Shown here: piece by piece, positions 1 to 9,993 of the stretch | Position numbering within the stretch: position 1 is the stretch's first letter | Layout: each line of letters begins with the position of its first letter | Assembly: GCA_030544215.1 (NCBI GenBank) | Contig: JARZZO010000003.1 | Coordinates: 20,469,879 to 20,533,878 of the forward strand | Length of the DNA: 64,000 nucleotides | Direction of reading: 5' to 3' | Source: Zantedeschia hybrid cultivar | Lineage: Eukaryota; Streptophyta; Magnoliopsida; Alismatales; Araceae | Position numbers and translations under genes: made by a program | The notes under the pieces: generated by a model | Databases searched by the model: none | What the model saw: the letters and a program-made list of their open reading frames with translations, nothing else | Told to the model about the DNA's origin: nothing

Positions 1-120
1 TTTCTCCCAACCGAGCACGCTTAACTTAGAAGTTCTTTCCAACTCAAACTCTGAAAAATGACTAGCCAGTGTTATTGGTAGTTTTAGTCTATTTAAGATC
101 TTCTCATACGGGGTGTGACA
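1..120 (-). mobile_element. Cassandra LTR fragment (5S-bearing), broken by window edge
   Basis: Read on the minus strand, this starts TGTCACACCCCGTATGAGAA at base 120 and runs through the same text as the LTRs at 11917-12982. It includes a 5S rRNA-derived stretch (CTAAGTTAAGCGTGCTCGG) near base 15-35. TG start, 5S block and sequence match place it in the Cassandra TRIM family. Only the first 120 bases lie in the window. A tRNA-Met-type primer-site motif (TATCAGAGC) follows at 127-135, but on the plus strand, facing away from this LTR, so the two do not belong to one intact element. Confidence 0.8.
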
Positions 121-1141
121 ATATGATATCAGAGCAATTATGAGAGTTTGAGTATTCACAACCATCTAATCTTAAGCCATACCAATCTTTCTTAAGAATA
201 TGTTAAGATTAGTGTGATGTTGGTTTAGATTAGCAATTAATGTGATGACTAGTTTTAAGTTACGGCTTGCAGATCTGGAGATAGGTGATTATAAATGATG
301 TGTTTAGCTGGTTCCCACAATTAGACTTATACAAAGAAAATTCTTGGCATAGATAGAGATAAAGAGGATTAAGTTAAATCTTTTCAAGGAGGAGAGCCAG
401 CTATAAGATGCATATATGCCACCCACGTACACCTTTCCACTACGTTTCTTAAGCCATAAGAAATTAACTTATTTTTGCCTCTGATTCTTTGATAATCAAT
501 ACTAACGAATACTTTGACCACAACATACATTCATAGATTTAATTAACATTGTATATTCATCTACATTTACTTTTATTGCTTGAAAATTGAAAAGAATTGG
601 TTAATGCTTTAAAATGTTAAGATATGTTAGTGCCCTTAAATTTCATAAGTGACTCATATCTAATTTCATTACATGTGTTTGATTGGATGTCGATGATCTT
701 AAATCTACTTTTGAGGTGGGTAACTAGAATCATACTATGACCACTAATCCTTTAAACATTAGTACTTGTACGAGAAAGCATAGGGATCACATGGATATGA
801 GTTTATTTGACATGGTGCTACATTATAGATCTATTCTCTTAATTTATTAGAATACTAAGAAGATACTTATAGACATATACATAATCTCTTCAAAGTGATC
901 CATTAGGCCACCTATAGGTATATATTTAAGCCCTTCTATGCTATCATTTAGGTCTTACTATTGAATATAAACATAGATTACTTCTACTTCTATAATGAGT
1001 AAATTTGCTAAGCATACATAATCTGTAAATTTGTTAAGATAGTGGGCCTATAAAGGGTATTTAGGAGTTAAGTACATTATCCTGATTAGAAATTAGATCC
1101 ATCTTCTTAAAGCTCCCATATTAGAAGCAAAACAACGATGA
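121..1141. other. AT-rich non-coding stretch
   Basis: No open frame of note. It begins with a lone primer-binding-site-like motif GATATCAGAGC (125-135) next to the end of the Cassandra LTR. The rest is AT-rich, low-complexity sequence ending at the CTCAT target duplication (1142-1146) of the solo LTR. No promoter, RNA gene or repeat array is visible. Confidence 0.5.
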
Positions 1142-1369
1142 CTCATTGTTATGACCTGGACATTGAACCCATTTCATTTCATGTATAGATTTTGATTTAC
1201 TTCACTTAATTAATATTTAGGTAATTAGACCTAATTAGAGCCCATTAAGATTTAATTAAGCTCATTTATATTATTTAATTAATTATTAAAAATTAAATCT
1301 AATTTAGATTGGATAAGTCAACAATAAAGTCAAACTAGGCCTATTAAATCTATTAGTGTCACAATTAGG

Positions 1370-2631
1370 GGTGCAAAACGGGCCGGATCTATCCGGATTT
1401 GATCCGGATTTGATCCGACCATATGATAAAGATGCGGATGCGAATCCTCTCGTATACCCGAATGAGATGAAACGGATCCCAGGCATACCCGTATTTTAGA
1501 AAGTGGACCTCCGTCGGGGTATCCATTTCTTAGATATTAAATAATTGACACCCTATAGAATCGGGTGTTCCTTCCTTCGCCGCCAGCACCTAATAGGACG
1601 GCCTGGAAGCAACTATGACCATGCCTCCACCACGCGCCATCCTCCTCTCCTGCTCTATAGACCACGACGGTGGCGGCCCTGTTGAGCACCGCGCCCCATC
1701 CTCCTCCCCTGCTCCGCTGACCACGGCGACGGCGGCCCTGTTCACCACCACGTCCCCATTCTCCACCACGCCAAGATCGCCTCCATGTGCCATCGGCTCA
1801 GTTGTGCACCACAAGTGTTCAGCCACCACTCCGCTTGCAGAGCTTCCCCCGTGCTGCCTCTTCCGCATCACGAAAAGACCATTTGTACTCTCTTCCTTCT
1901 CCATTTCTTCTCCCTCTAGTGAAAATCTAGGGACATCTTTTTGGCTTCTTCTTTGTGCTCGCTTGGCATTGGTGTACAAGCGCCATTATTGCTGTTTTAG
2001 GCCCAGGAGGAGATAAATCTGATTTCTTCTTTTGATAATTCTTCACGGAATACTCCCATCCTTGTGTTGATCAGAAAACCTCAGATCTGGTATTATTCTC
2101 GTCTTGTTTTGTTCAAAAATCTCATATCTGATATTGATCTCGTTCTTGTATTATTTTAAAATCTCCGATCTGATATTGCTCTCATGTCCTTGTGTTGGTC
2201 AGAAATTTCAGATTTGGTATTGCTTCCATTTTTGTTTTGTTCAAAAATCTCAGTCTGGTATTACTCTCCCATCCTAGTGTTGATTAGAAATCTCTGATCT
2301 GGTTTTCCTCCCATTCTTGTTTTTGTTTAGCAATCTCAGATCTTGTATTGCTCTGTCCTTGTTTTTATCAGAAAATTATCATATCTTGTATTGTTCTGGT
2401 CCTTATTGAATTGATATATTAGCAAGAAGCATGTTAAAAACATGACTTTTTCTGTTAATCTTTAATCTATTTGAAAGGTTTTTTAGGTTTTCCCTTAAAC
2501 TACTCAAGTGCAATGAAACTTTCGGCAGTTTTACGATGCAAATCTACATACATCTGGATCGGGGTACGTAAAGACACATGCGGATCCAAATCTGGAGGTC
2601 CGTATTTGCCAAGGCATTATTCGGATGCTGA
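1370..2631. mobile_element. 1.26-kb insertion inside the solo LTR, unclassified
   Basis: It is flanked by a 12-bp direct repeat GTCACAATTAGG (1358-1369 and 2632-2643), so it is an insertion with target duplication. Both ends are rich in CCGGAT/GGATCC-type words, with an inverted GGACCTCC (1506) / GGAGGTCC (2594) pair, but no clear terminal inverted repeat or poly-A tail. The middle (1590-2016) is GC-rich and open on both strands; the frames are low-complexity Pro/Ser/Thr-rich and match nothing I know. The right half holds degenerate repeats. It could be a non-autonomous DNA transposon or a retroposed fragment. Confidence 0.55.
2060..2405. repeat. Degenerate tandem repeats of about 55-60 bp
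   Basis: Five to six diverged copies of a unit reading roughly TCAGAAATCTCAGATCTGGTATTGCTCTCATCCTTGTTTTG. The words CTCAGATCTGGTATT, TGTTTTGTTCAAAAATCTC and TTGTGTTGATCAGAAA recur in order. They lie wholly inside the 1.26-kb insertion. Confidence 0.65.
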
Positions 2632-3424
2632 GTCACAATTAGGAAACTAATTAGTTTCTAATATTTAGTCAAATTTTTGAGATTGTACACTGGAAGAAAA
2701 GACTCTTTTGCAAATGCAAAAACTTCGCGTACAAAAATTTAAAAATAACATGGAATATATGATTGAAAATAAGGTATAAAATACTACAACTTTATCGAAA
2801 GGATCAAAAGCTAATTTGGCCATTTAATGGGTTAGATCTGATAGGGTTTAAAGAAGAAAACCTATTCTGCACGAAAATATGGGTTCTAAGTTTGAATTGT
2901 AACGTTTTAGCTTGTTGATTAAGCAAGCTATGATTTTTTGACTTGGAAACCTTGGGAGCTTAATTTGAGTAGTATTAGGAAGCTAAAGAAAATATAAGGG
3001 ACCTTAGGGTCGTGCATAAGAGTCTTACACACAGTCCCAAGTTAAGAGATAAGAACATGGTGTTCTTCATGAGAAAGAGAAATATTTTGATTTAATTCTT
3101 TTTTATAATTGATTCTAATAGATGTATTGTTATTCTTTGAGGTTTAGAGGTCGCGAAAGAAGTCTTAGATCACAAGAAAATCGAGATTTGGAGTACTAAA
3201 AGGTGATGGAAAGGCATTAGAGGGGAGTGTTGTTCGCATTCTAAAGGTAGGATATGAGAACCCATTGAATGATTAATTTGTATTAAAATAAAAATCTATG
3301 TTTTGATGTTTCAAAGATAAAAATCTGTGAAATCATGTTGTTTTATATGTTTGAAATCCTTTTTATATTGAGAAAAATCTCAAAACCCTAAGAAATTTTA
3401 CGAAAAGTCGAAAACTATGTGTTT

Positions 3425-3580
3425 GCTAGGTGGCTGGCCAACATAGTGGCCGTCCACACTAGATGGCCAGGTCGATAGCCGTCTGGCCATCAGACGGCCA
3501 AAGAGGTGGCCATCTGATGTCACCAGACGGCCAGCCACTAGACCATCAGACGGCCAGCAGTCCGGCCGTCTGATGCTTAG
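3425..3580. repeat. Inverted-repeat cluster of GACGGCCA/TGGCCGTC words in the solo LTR
   Basis: Within about 150 bp the words TGGCC(G/A)TC and GACGGCCA occur eight or more times in both orientations. The best hairpin has 12-bp perfect arms: CATCAGACGGCC (3544-3555), an 8-nt spacer, and GGCCGTCTGATG (3564-3575). Another is AGCCGTC-N9-GACGGCC at 3477-3499. The block is GC-rich inside very AT-rich sequence. Confidence 0.75.
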
Positions 3581-5783
3581 AATTTCTAAGTTTCTCGGCC
3601 GCCTTCCAATGGCCCGTTCTCTCTCATCCGATCTCCGTTTCGCCTAAAATTTTGATAGATGTTAGTTTTTCATGTCTATTATTTTTACACCAAATTTTAT
3701 ATTTTTCTAAGATTGTTTGTTATATATTCTACAAATTTCTTTACAATCTATATAATCTGTCCTGGTAGCATGTTCGATTGGACTTGTGCGTGTCATAACT
3801 CCTTCAATTCAAATCAAATCTTACCAAATTTTGTGGAGACCGTTGTAATATTATCCTTGAGATCTCTATAAAATTTGAAAATTTTCTAACACCGCTTGAT
3901 ATTTATTTTGCCCTATGTTTTCATTTGCTAAAATTTGTTAAAATCTAATCTTGGAATTCGAAGCGGGAGTCCGAAATCATATCAAATTAGTTCAGAAATT
4001 GATGAAACTTTGTATGCATATTTAATTTGATTTATTTGTCATCTTAGCCAAGTTTGGCTATTTTTCAAATCTGTTTGCTATTTTCGGATCTATTTATTAA
4101 AATTTTAGCTTCATAAATTAGGTTTAATACCTAAAAAATATATTCATTTGTCCGAAAATTATGAGAATATTCTTGGAGAATATTCTTCCATCCAAAAACC
4201 TATTGACACTAGTTTTATTCAGATATCATATCTATATGACCATGTTGTCCCTTTTAAGTCGTTATTTTATAAATAAAAACGTGTATTTTGACTTATGCTT
4301 ATATGTAGCACTTTGATAATTTAAATTTCGGATATTCATCTTCTGTCACTATTCGATCTCTGTTAATATGATTGTGGCATAATTATTTGACTTTATTTGG
4401 ACATTGCCATCTTAAAGAGATATTTGAACCGATTCCATTATAAGCATCCATATTGGATAGGGTATTTTGTTTGGAACCCGAGGGTAAACGAGTGGAATCT
4501 TGATTTCCGGTTGGCTAAATCAAAGGACGGCGATATGTAACGCCCTGACAGCTTGGAGTTTGGTGGGACTTAGACTCCCCGATTATGCGCATTGACCAAG
4601 ACCTTTGCATCATTTGCCTAGATACTGTGATATTCGTTTTGTTTGACTCCTTATGTTGTGGTTTGGGTGCATGTCCCTTAACATTTGATATGATATATTT
4701 GATATGATTTAATTGGCACATAATTCTGAAACTCATGCTCTATTATATCTCATTTGAATTCAACTTATTCTCTAAAATTTCAGAAGCACCTTGTCCTTTA
4801 AATTTGTTCCATGCTTAAGATTTATATTTATTCATATGCCATAATTTGATCAGATTTGTTGGACTACTATGTCATGCCATTCGTTCGGTAGTATGTGATA
4901 AGCTCAATTTGATATGAGATATTCTTAGTTCAATATGTGATATATTCATTATATGGCTAGTAGATTTGATAAGTCATATGTTAATTTGATGTGTCTATCA
5001 TGCTAAGTAAGTTATATATTATTCCATTTCATCATGCTATTACAAAATGAATGTGATTTGGTAAACTTATATGTGACCATATCTTGTAGCATGTTTTTAT
5101 TTGATATATATGTAGAACTGTGAATTCTAATTAGTTAATTATCATTATTTTTCAACTATTATATTGTTTAGCATTTGGTGAGTCTCATTTTCTACTGAGT
5201 GGTTGTACTAATAAATCCTATTAATATTTTCAGAGTCTACTGAGGAGGAAGAGTTGGATTCTTGATTTGGTGGGAATCTTTAGATTAGAAGACTTTCGTT
5301 GTTATCCAGGTAGATTTGCTTATTTGTTTAGTAAATTAATGTAGTAGGGATAAAGAGAGAGATATGTACTTTTTCATTTCTTTAATGAGTTGAGTGTTTT
5401 TATTTTCTATGGACATTTAGTATCCTTTGAGATCCTAGTATTGATATTATACACTTGTGAAATTATGGTATTGGTAAATGAAAATTTTATTGGATTCTTT
5501 TGATGGTAAATGACATGTTTATTACTCTGGTTATTTGTCTCTTATCATTCATATCCGATTTACATGTTATTTGGATCCGTAGTTGCGTAACTTGAGTCTG
5601 AAGTGAGTCTAAATGACTGAACCAGATCAGGGGCATAACACTCATGGTTTCTATTCGATCTCTAGAATATTATAATTGTTTAAAGTGTAGATGATTTTAT
5701 AACAACATATTGTGAGGTTAGGACTCACGTATCTTAAATTGAAAATACCTATAGAAGTTAATTGACATATTCTTATGATATTC

Positions 5784-8421
5784 TGTAAGGACTGAGGTTT
5801 CGGGTTCAATATTCGGGTCGGGTTCGGGCCGGATCCCCTAGTTTGGACCCTGAGGAAGGTCTTGAGATTTCTGACTGAATGGCGTCAGAACTGCTCGACG
5901 CCTTTCAAAAGGCGTCGGGTTGTATGGACGCCATTTAGGTCTGCTGGTTGTTGTGCCACGTGGGCGGGTTTCGGGTTTCGGGCCGCGATTCAGACTGTGA
6001 CCTCTGCGATGTCAGGGTGCGGCGCCAGAGCGTTGTCAGTACGGCCTGTCCTGTCATCTGAACGGCGTCCACGGTGGGCGACGCGTTTCAGACCGCTGTC
6101 AGTACGGCCCGTCCTGTCAGACTGATAGGCGTCTGCCTCGATCGACGCGTTTTAGCGGGATTCAGATTGACCCAGCGAGCCTCCTCTTCTTTCCCTCATT
6201 CTCGCCTTCACTCTCTCTCTCTTCGCCCTCTCCGCCCTCTCCGACTCTCTTTTCCCCTTCCCTTCCTCTTCTTCCTCTTCCAATCACTCCATAGCCTCCT
6301 TACCTCTCACCTCTACCTCCACCACCTCCTTCGCAGCGTTCCCTTCTCCGGACGGCGGCCGACGTCCCGACGGAGTGGCGGCGTCCTCGAGAGTACCGAC
6401 GGCGGTCTGCGGTGCGGCGGGTCGGCGGCGAGGAGCTTGGAGGAGTTCAAGAATCGGTAGGGGGACGAACCTTGCATGTGTTGCTCGTGTTTTCTTTGAC
6501 GTGACATGGCGTGTTCGGGCTAGATTGAGCATGTTTAGGGGGGTTTCCTTGTGGGAATGGCATGCTTGTGATAGATGAATTCATCTTCCTCCCCTTCTTG
6601 TTTTGGGGCTTTTCGGGGTGTTTGGGGTTAAGGGAGAAACCCTCGGTTCGAACCAGGGAACCAGGTTTCCGGCGCTAAACGGCGTCGTGCCTGGTCGACG
6701 CCTTTCAGAAGGGCGTCAGGGCAGTACGAGGCCTTTTAGGGCAGAAACCTCCCTGATTCGAGGTTTTACGAGTAGGGGATCTGGCGCTAAATGACGTCAT
6801 GGATGGACGACACCTTTCGGAAGGACGTCGGGCCATCATGACGCCATTTAGGCAGGAAATCACCCCAAGTGAGGGTCTGTAAATCTAGAATTTCAGTGTG
6901 AATGGCGTCTGTGAACCTAGACGCGTTTTAGATAGGCGACTCCCTATGACGACGCGTTTCAAGGAATTATCTGGCTTTAATGAACATGTCTGAGGGGCTT
7001 GAATGGCGTCGACCTAGGTCGACGCGATTCAAGACAGAACTGTGTAATCCTGGTTTTATCATGTTTATTCACTGTGGGATGGTTCAAATGCATGCTTTGA
7101 GTTGTATACTGAGACTGAGGACTTCTGCGTGAATGGAATTACATCATCTGTATGTGTGTGTGCTTATGCGATTAGGGATTCGGACTGACTGTGGTTTCCG
7201 ATCGTCACCATGGGCCGGTGGGAGAAGGGCCATGGTGTCCGTGAGGCATTATGCCGTACCGGTGGGAGAAGGGGTACATGTTGTGTTTTACCTTTGGCTG
7301 AGGAAAGTAGAACCACCTTGAGCCCGTCGGGCCGGAGTAGCTGGTACGCTATCCGAGGGGTTGCTGCTTGGCTTCAGCGGGTCGGGGTTTCCCTGTTTGT
7401 CGTGGCAGCTTCCGGCGCGTTTCTTGCTGTGGAGCTGGTTGTGGTACTGTTGGAGTTGTTTTACCCCTGTAGCCACTGGGCCTGATGTGACCTTTGATCA
7501 AGGTTACGAGTGGTACCCTTAGCCCTTTGGCCTGACGCAGCCCGGGAGGTTAGGGTTGTGGGTAGTTCCTGTAGCTTCGGTTTGACGGGGGTTCGCCGGT
7601 CCCCAGGGCCCTCCTGAAGCGCTGAGGCCTAGCGTGGAGGCAATCCGGACGGTAGGACAGTAGTCTAGACTGCTTGTGTGCACACGTAGCTGGCAGTGGC
7701 GGTACACTGGTTCCAGCTAGTCCTAGTTTGACTCACTGCCTCACCCTACAGTGCCCCGGAACACTGTAGGGGTGGACAGGCGTGAGCAGTGGTGGTAGTG
7801 TTGGGAGGCGACGTTTGACTTCGGTCGACAGTGTGGTTCAGTCGCTTCGTGGACTTTGGCTGTGAGACATGACTCTGTGTTGGGTTCTTCGGGTTGCTTA
7901 GAATGGTTCTTGCTACACTGCTTATCGTGCGTTTCATATCAGAGTTGGGTGCTATGCTTACTACTTTACTTAAATTGCCATATATTCCTTTTGTTACACT
8001 TGTGGGTGTGTGAGTGGGAGGCAGGGGATCGGATGATCCCTACTGAGCCCGATTCTGGTGTGGCTCACTCCCTGCGGTTTCAGGTGTGGACCTCGTAGCG
8101 AGCAGAAGCGTGGTGTCTTCTTGGTGTGCGGACCAGCAGCTATCTTAGTTCCGGGGTATGCCCCGATGTTGTTGTACTTCCTTCTGCATGTACTTATTTA
8201 ATTGTTGGACATGTAATTATTGTTAGACTGTATACGGACATTGTTATTTTCCTTCCTGCGCCCTTGCTTACCTTTGTAGTCCGTGAGATTGTTATATTTA
8301 GCCTTGTTTAGCACTTACTCCTCCAGATGTGTTGTGTGAGATCCGGGTGTGAACCCGCAGATAATGGGCCGACATCCATTTAGTGACCGGGTCTCCGGTC
8401 ATAGGATGGCGGGTCGTTACA
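5784..8421 (+). repeat. 5' LTR of the gag-only element (2638 bp)
   Basis: It runs from TGTAAGG to GTCGTTACA. It is 1.2 kb longer than its partner because the 3' LTR has lost the counterpart of 6099-7343. It in turn lacks about 56 bp present in the 3' LTR around 10200-10257. It carries eleven copies of the GGCGTC-N10-GACGC unit (5876-7031) and a G-box CCACGTGG near 5956. An LTR larger than the internal region is unusual. Confidence 0.9.
5876..7031 (+). repeat. Array of 11 GGCGTC-N10-GACGC inverted-repeat units (5' LTR)
   Basis: Units of 32 nt (11-nt arm, 10-nt spacer, 11-nt arm) start at 5876, 5906, 6059, 6123, 6676, 6707, 6788, 6819, 6899, 6930 and 7000. Examples: TGAATGGCGTC-N10-GACGCCTTTCA at 5876-5907 and TGAATGGCGTC-N10-GACGCGATTCA at 7000-7031. 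Spacers differ in every unit, yet each is exactly 10 nt. Several come as back-to-back pairs sharing part of an arm (5876/5906, 6676/6707, 6788/6819, 6899/6930). Confidence 0.9.
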
Positions 8422-8423
8422 GA

Positions 8424-8435
8424 TGGTATCAGAGC
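8424..8435 (+). other. Primer-binding site, initiator tRNA-Met type
   Basis: TGGTATCAGAGC starts two bases after the 5' LTR end. It is the standard complement of the initiator tRNA-Met 3' end used by many plant LTR elements. Confidence 0.9.
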
Positions 8436-8575
8436 TCAGTCTGGTCGAGTATGCGATAAACTAGGTTAGATATTATAGTCCAACAATAAGTACGAATCCG
8501 TACAGGCGATGGCTGCTGGTGTAGATTGATAGGTTTTGACGTGTTTTGGTTCGATTTGCGTGTTGTGGGGCAGCG

Positions 8576-9589
8576 ATGGCGCCGAAGAGGAGAGTTCCGT
8601 TGGCTCGTGATTCGAGAGCAGATGGTGGTGGTTCGAGGGCAGAAGGTCATAATGTGGATCGTTTTATGGAAGCTATGATTGGGGCTATGTCTAGATATCC
8701 GCAGGGAGATGGAAGCGAGGGGTCCAGTTCCCGAGGTAGCCAATCCACGGTGGTGGAGCGGTTCTTGAAGCTGAAGCCCCCTTCTTTCACGGGTCAACCT
8801 ATTCCAGATGCGGCAGCTCAGTGGATTAAGGAAGTGGAGAAGGTGTTTGACGTTCTAGAATGTGCTGAGAGTGACAAGACCTTGTTGGCAACCTACTTGT
8901 TGAAGGGCGATGCGTATGATTGGTGGGTTACCGTCAAGGGGTTGATGTTTCCAGATAGGCCTTTGAGAGAGATTTCTTGGGAAGGCTTCATGAGAGAGTT
9001 TAGTGGACAGTACTTTCCGAGGCACGTTCGTAGGGCCAAGGAAAGGGAGTTTATGGAATTGGTGCAGGATGGTATGTCAGTTCTGGAGTATCAGATGAAA
9101 TTTGTAGCCCTGGGAAGATTTGCTCCACACATATCTGAGCGTGAGGATCTTATGACGGAGAAATTTGTGGATGGACTTCGGCATGACCTGAGGGAATTTG
9201 TGGCAGCCCATTGTTGTAAGGATTTGGCATCAGCGGTTCAGTGCGCGGCAGTAGTGGAGATGCAGTTCCAACACACGGCGAGAGAATCGGAACATTCAGA
9301 ACAGGGGAAACAGCATAGCAGGGATAGATCGGCAGTCTTTTCGTCAGGTGGTCCGAGTTCCTTTGAGGTCGAGTTCCAGGAGGTACCTTATGACGAGGAT
9401 GGGGATGGTTCGGTTCAGCAGATGGAGACAGAGGTCGGCTGGCAGCAGGAGGTGAGGCGGGGCGCTGCAGATCGTTGTCCCCGATGTAGCAGGTTTCATG
9501 GCAACCGGATATGTCCCTTGATCACTGGTAGCTGTTTCGCTTGTGGTCGGAAGGGACATCTCGCGAGGAGTTGTCCCCAGAAGAACTAG
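8576..9589 (+). CDS. gag: gag polyprotein of the gag-only gypsy element (337 aa)
   Basis: Open from ATG 8576 (MAPKRRVPLARDS) to TAG 9587-9589, without breaks. Residues about 65-215 form a Retrotrans_gag capsid domain, seen in PPSFTGQPIPDAAAQWI, DAYDWWVTV, FSGQYFPRHVR and the helix-rich run to about residue 225. An acidic linker follows. The C-terminus has a CCHC zinc knuckle (CFACGRKGHLARSC, C-X2-C-X4-H-X4-C) preceded by a second cysteine pair (CPRCSRFHGNRIC). The family packages element RNA into virus-like particles in the cytoplasm. This is the only gene in the element; the frame is intact although the element is non-autonomous. I chose the ATG at 8576 because the frame further upstream has no ATG. 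Confidence 0.92.
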   Translation: MAPKRRVPLARDSRADGGGSRAEGHNVDRFMEAMIGAMSRYPQGDGSEGSSSRGSQSTVVERFLKLKPPSFTGQPIPDAAAQWIKEVEKVFDVLECAESDKTLLATYLLKGDAYDWWVTVKGLMFPDRPLREISWEGFMREFSGQYFPRHVRRAKEREFMELVQDGMSVLEYQMKFVALGRFAPHISEREDLMTEKFVDGLRHDLREFVAAHCCKDLASAVQCAAVVEMQFQHTARESEHSEQGKQHSRDRSAVFSSGGPSSFEVEFQEVPYDEDGDGSVQQMETEVGWQQEVRRGAADRCPRCSRFHGNRICPLITGSCFACGRKGHLARSCPQKN

Positions 9590-9993
9590 GCAGGTCAGGA
9601 GCCGAGCTGTTAGTGAGTGTTCGAGGCATGATTGGAGTCGCGTCTCTTTGAGGAGGTCCGAGAGGTTGTGCTAGAAGAGCACTTTTATCTTGTCTCTGTC
9701 AGAGGTGGTTGTGAACTCGTGTGGCACTTGTATGTACTTGGGCTTGGTGGAGAATCGTTTCTCATGCATTATGCGCCTTGCTAGTGTATGGTTATTTTGA
9801 TCTATCAGCTTTTGTCATAATTGAGAATCTCGGTTAGCTTGGTGTGATGTGATTGGCTAATTATGTGGAGCCTTGTGTGTGTGATTGGTGAGAATGATTG
9901 TTGTGATCGGTGTGCCGGCACGTGTTGGTTAGCCGAGTTTTGCGTTGAGCGGTTGCAAATTTCGAGGACGAAATTCTTTTAAGGGGGGGAGAT
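9590..9993 (+). other. 3' untranslated region and polypurine tract of the gag-only element
   Basis: No pol remnant is visible between the gag stop and the 3' LTR. The stretch ends with TTCGAGGACGAAATTC (9961) and the purine tract AAGGGGGGGAGA (9981-9992), the plus-strand primer site directly before the 3' LTR. Confidence 0.85.

Larger units (their letters stand above)
1147..5640 (+). mobile_element. Solo LTR of a large Ty3/gypsy element, TSD CTCAT
   Basis: The segment begins TGTTATGACCTGG and ends CAGGGGCATAACA, giving an inverted TGTTATG/CATAACA terminus. The five bases before it (1142-1146) and after it (5641-5645) are both CTCAT, a perfect 5-bp target duplication. No primer site, polypurine tract or coding sequence lies next to it, so it is a solo LTR left by LTR-LTR recombination. 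Its length (about 4.5 kb) includes a 1.26-kb insertion at 1370-2631; without that it is about 3.2 kb, plausible for a long gypsy LTR. A related LTR start, TGTTATGTCCCACAC, lies at 11855. Strand is assigned from TG..CA polarity and that similarity only. Confidence 0.8.

Noticed and set aside
1615..2016. Protein gene of 133 codons
   Set aside because: Low-complexity Pro/Ser/Thr-rich, open on both strands, inside an insertion, no recognisable domain.
4536..5640. Shorter LTR starting TGTAACGCCCTGAC at 4536
   Set aside because: The preceding CGATA does not match the CTCAT after 5640, whereas a start at 1147 gives a perfect CTCAT duplication and better inverted ends.
5876..7031. CRISPR-like array (repeats with unique spacers)
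   Set aside because: The variable 10-nt part lies inside an inverted repeat, unit spacing is irregular, and the host is a plant retroelement; there are no cas genes.
6074..7485. Short frames in the 5' LTR of the gag-only element
   Set aside because: Partly repeated in the 3' LTR, broken by its deletion, with no domain.
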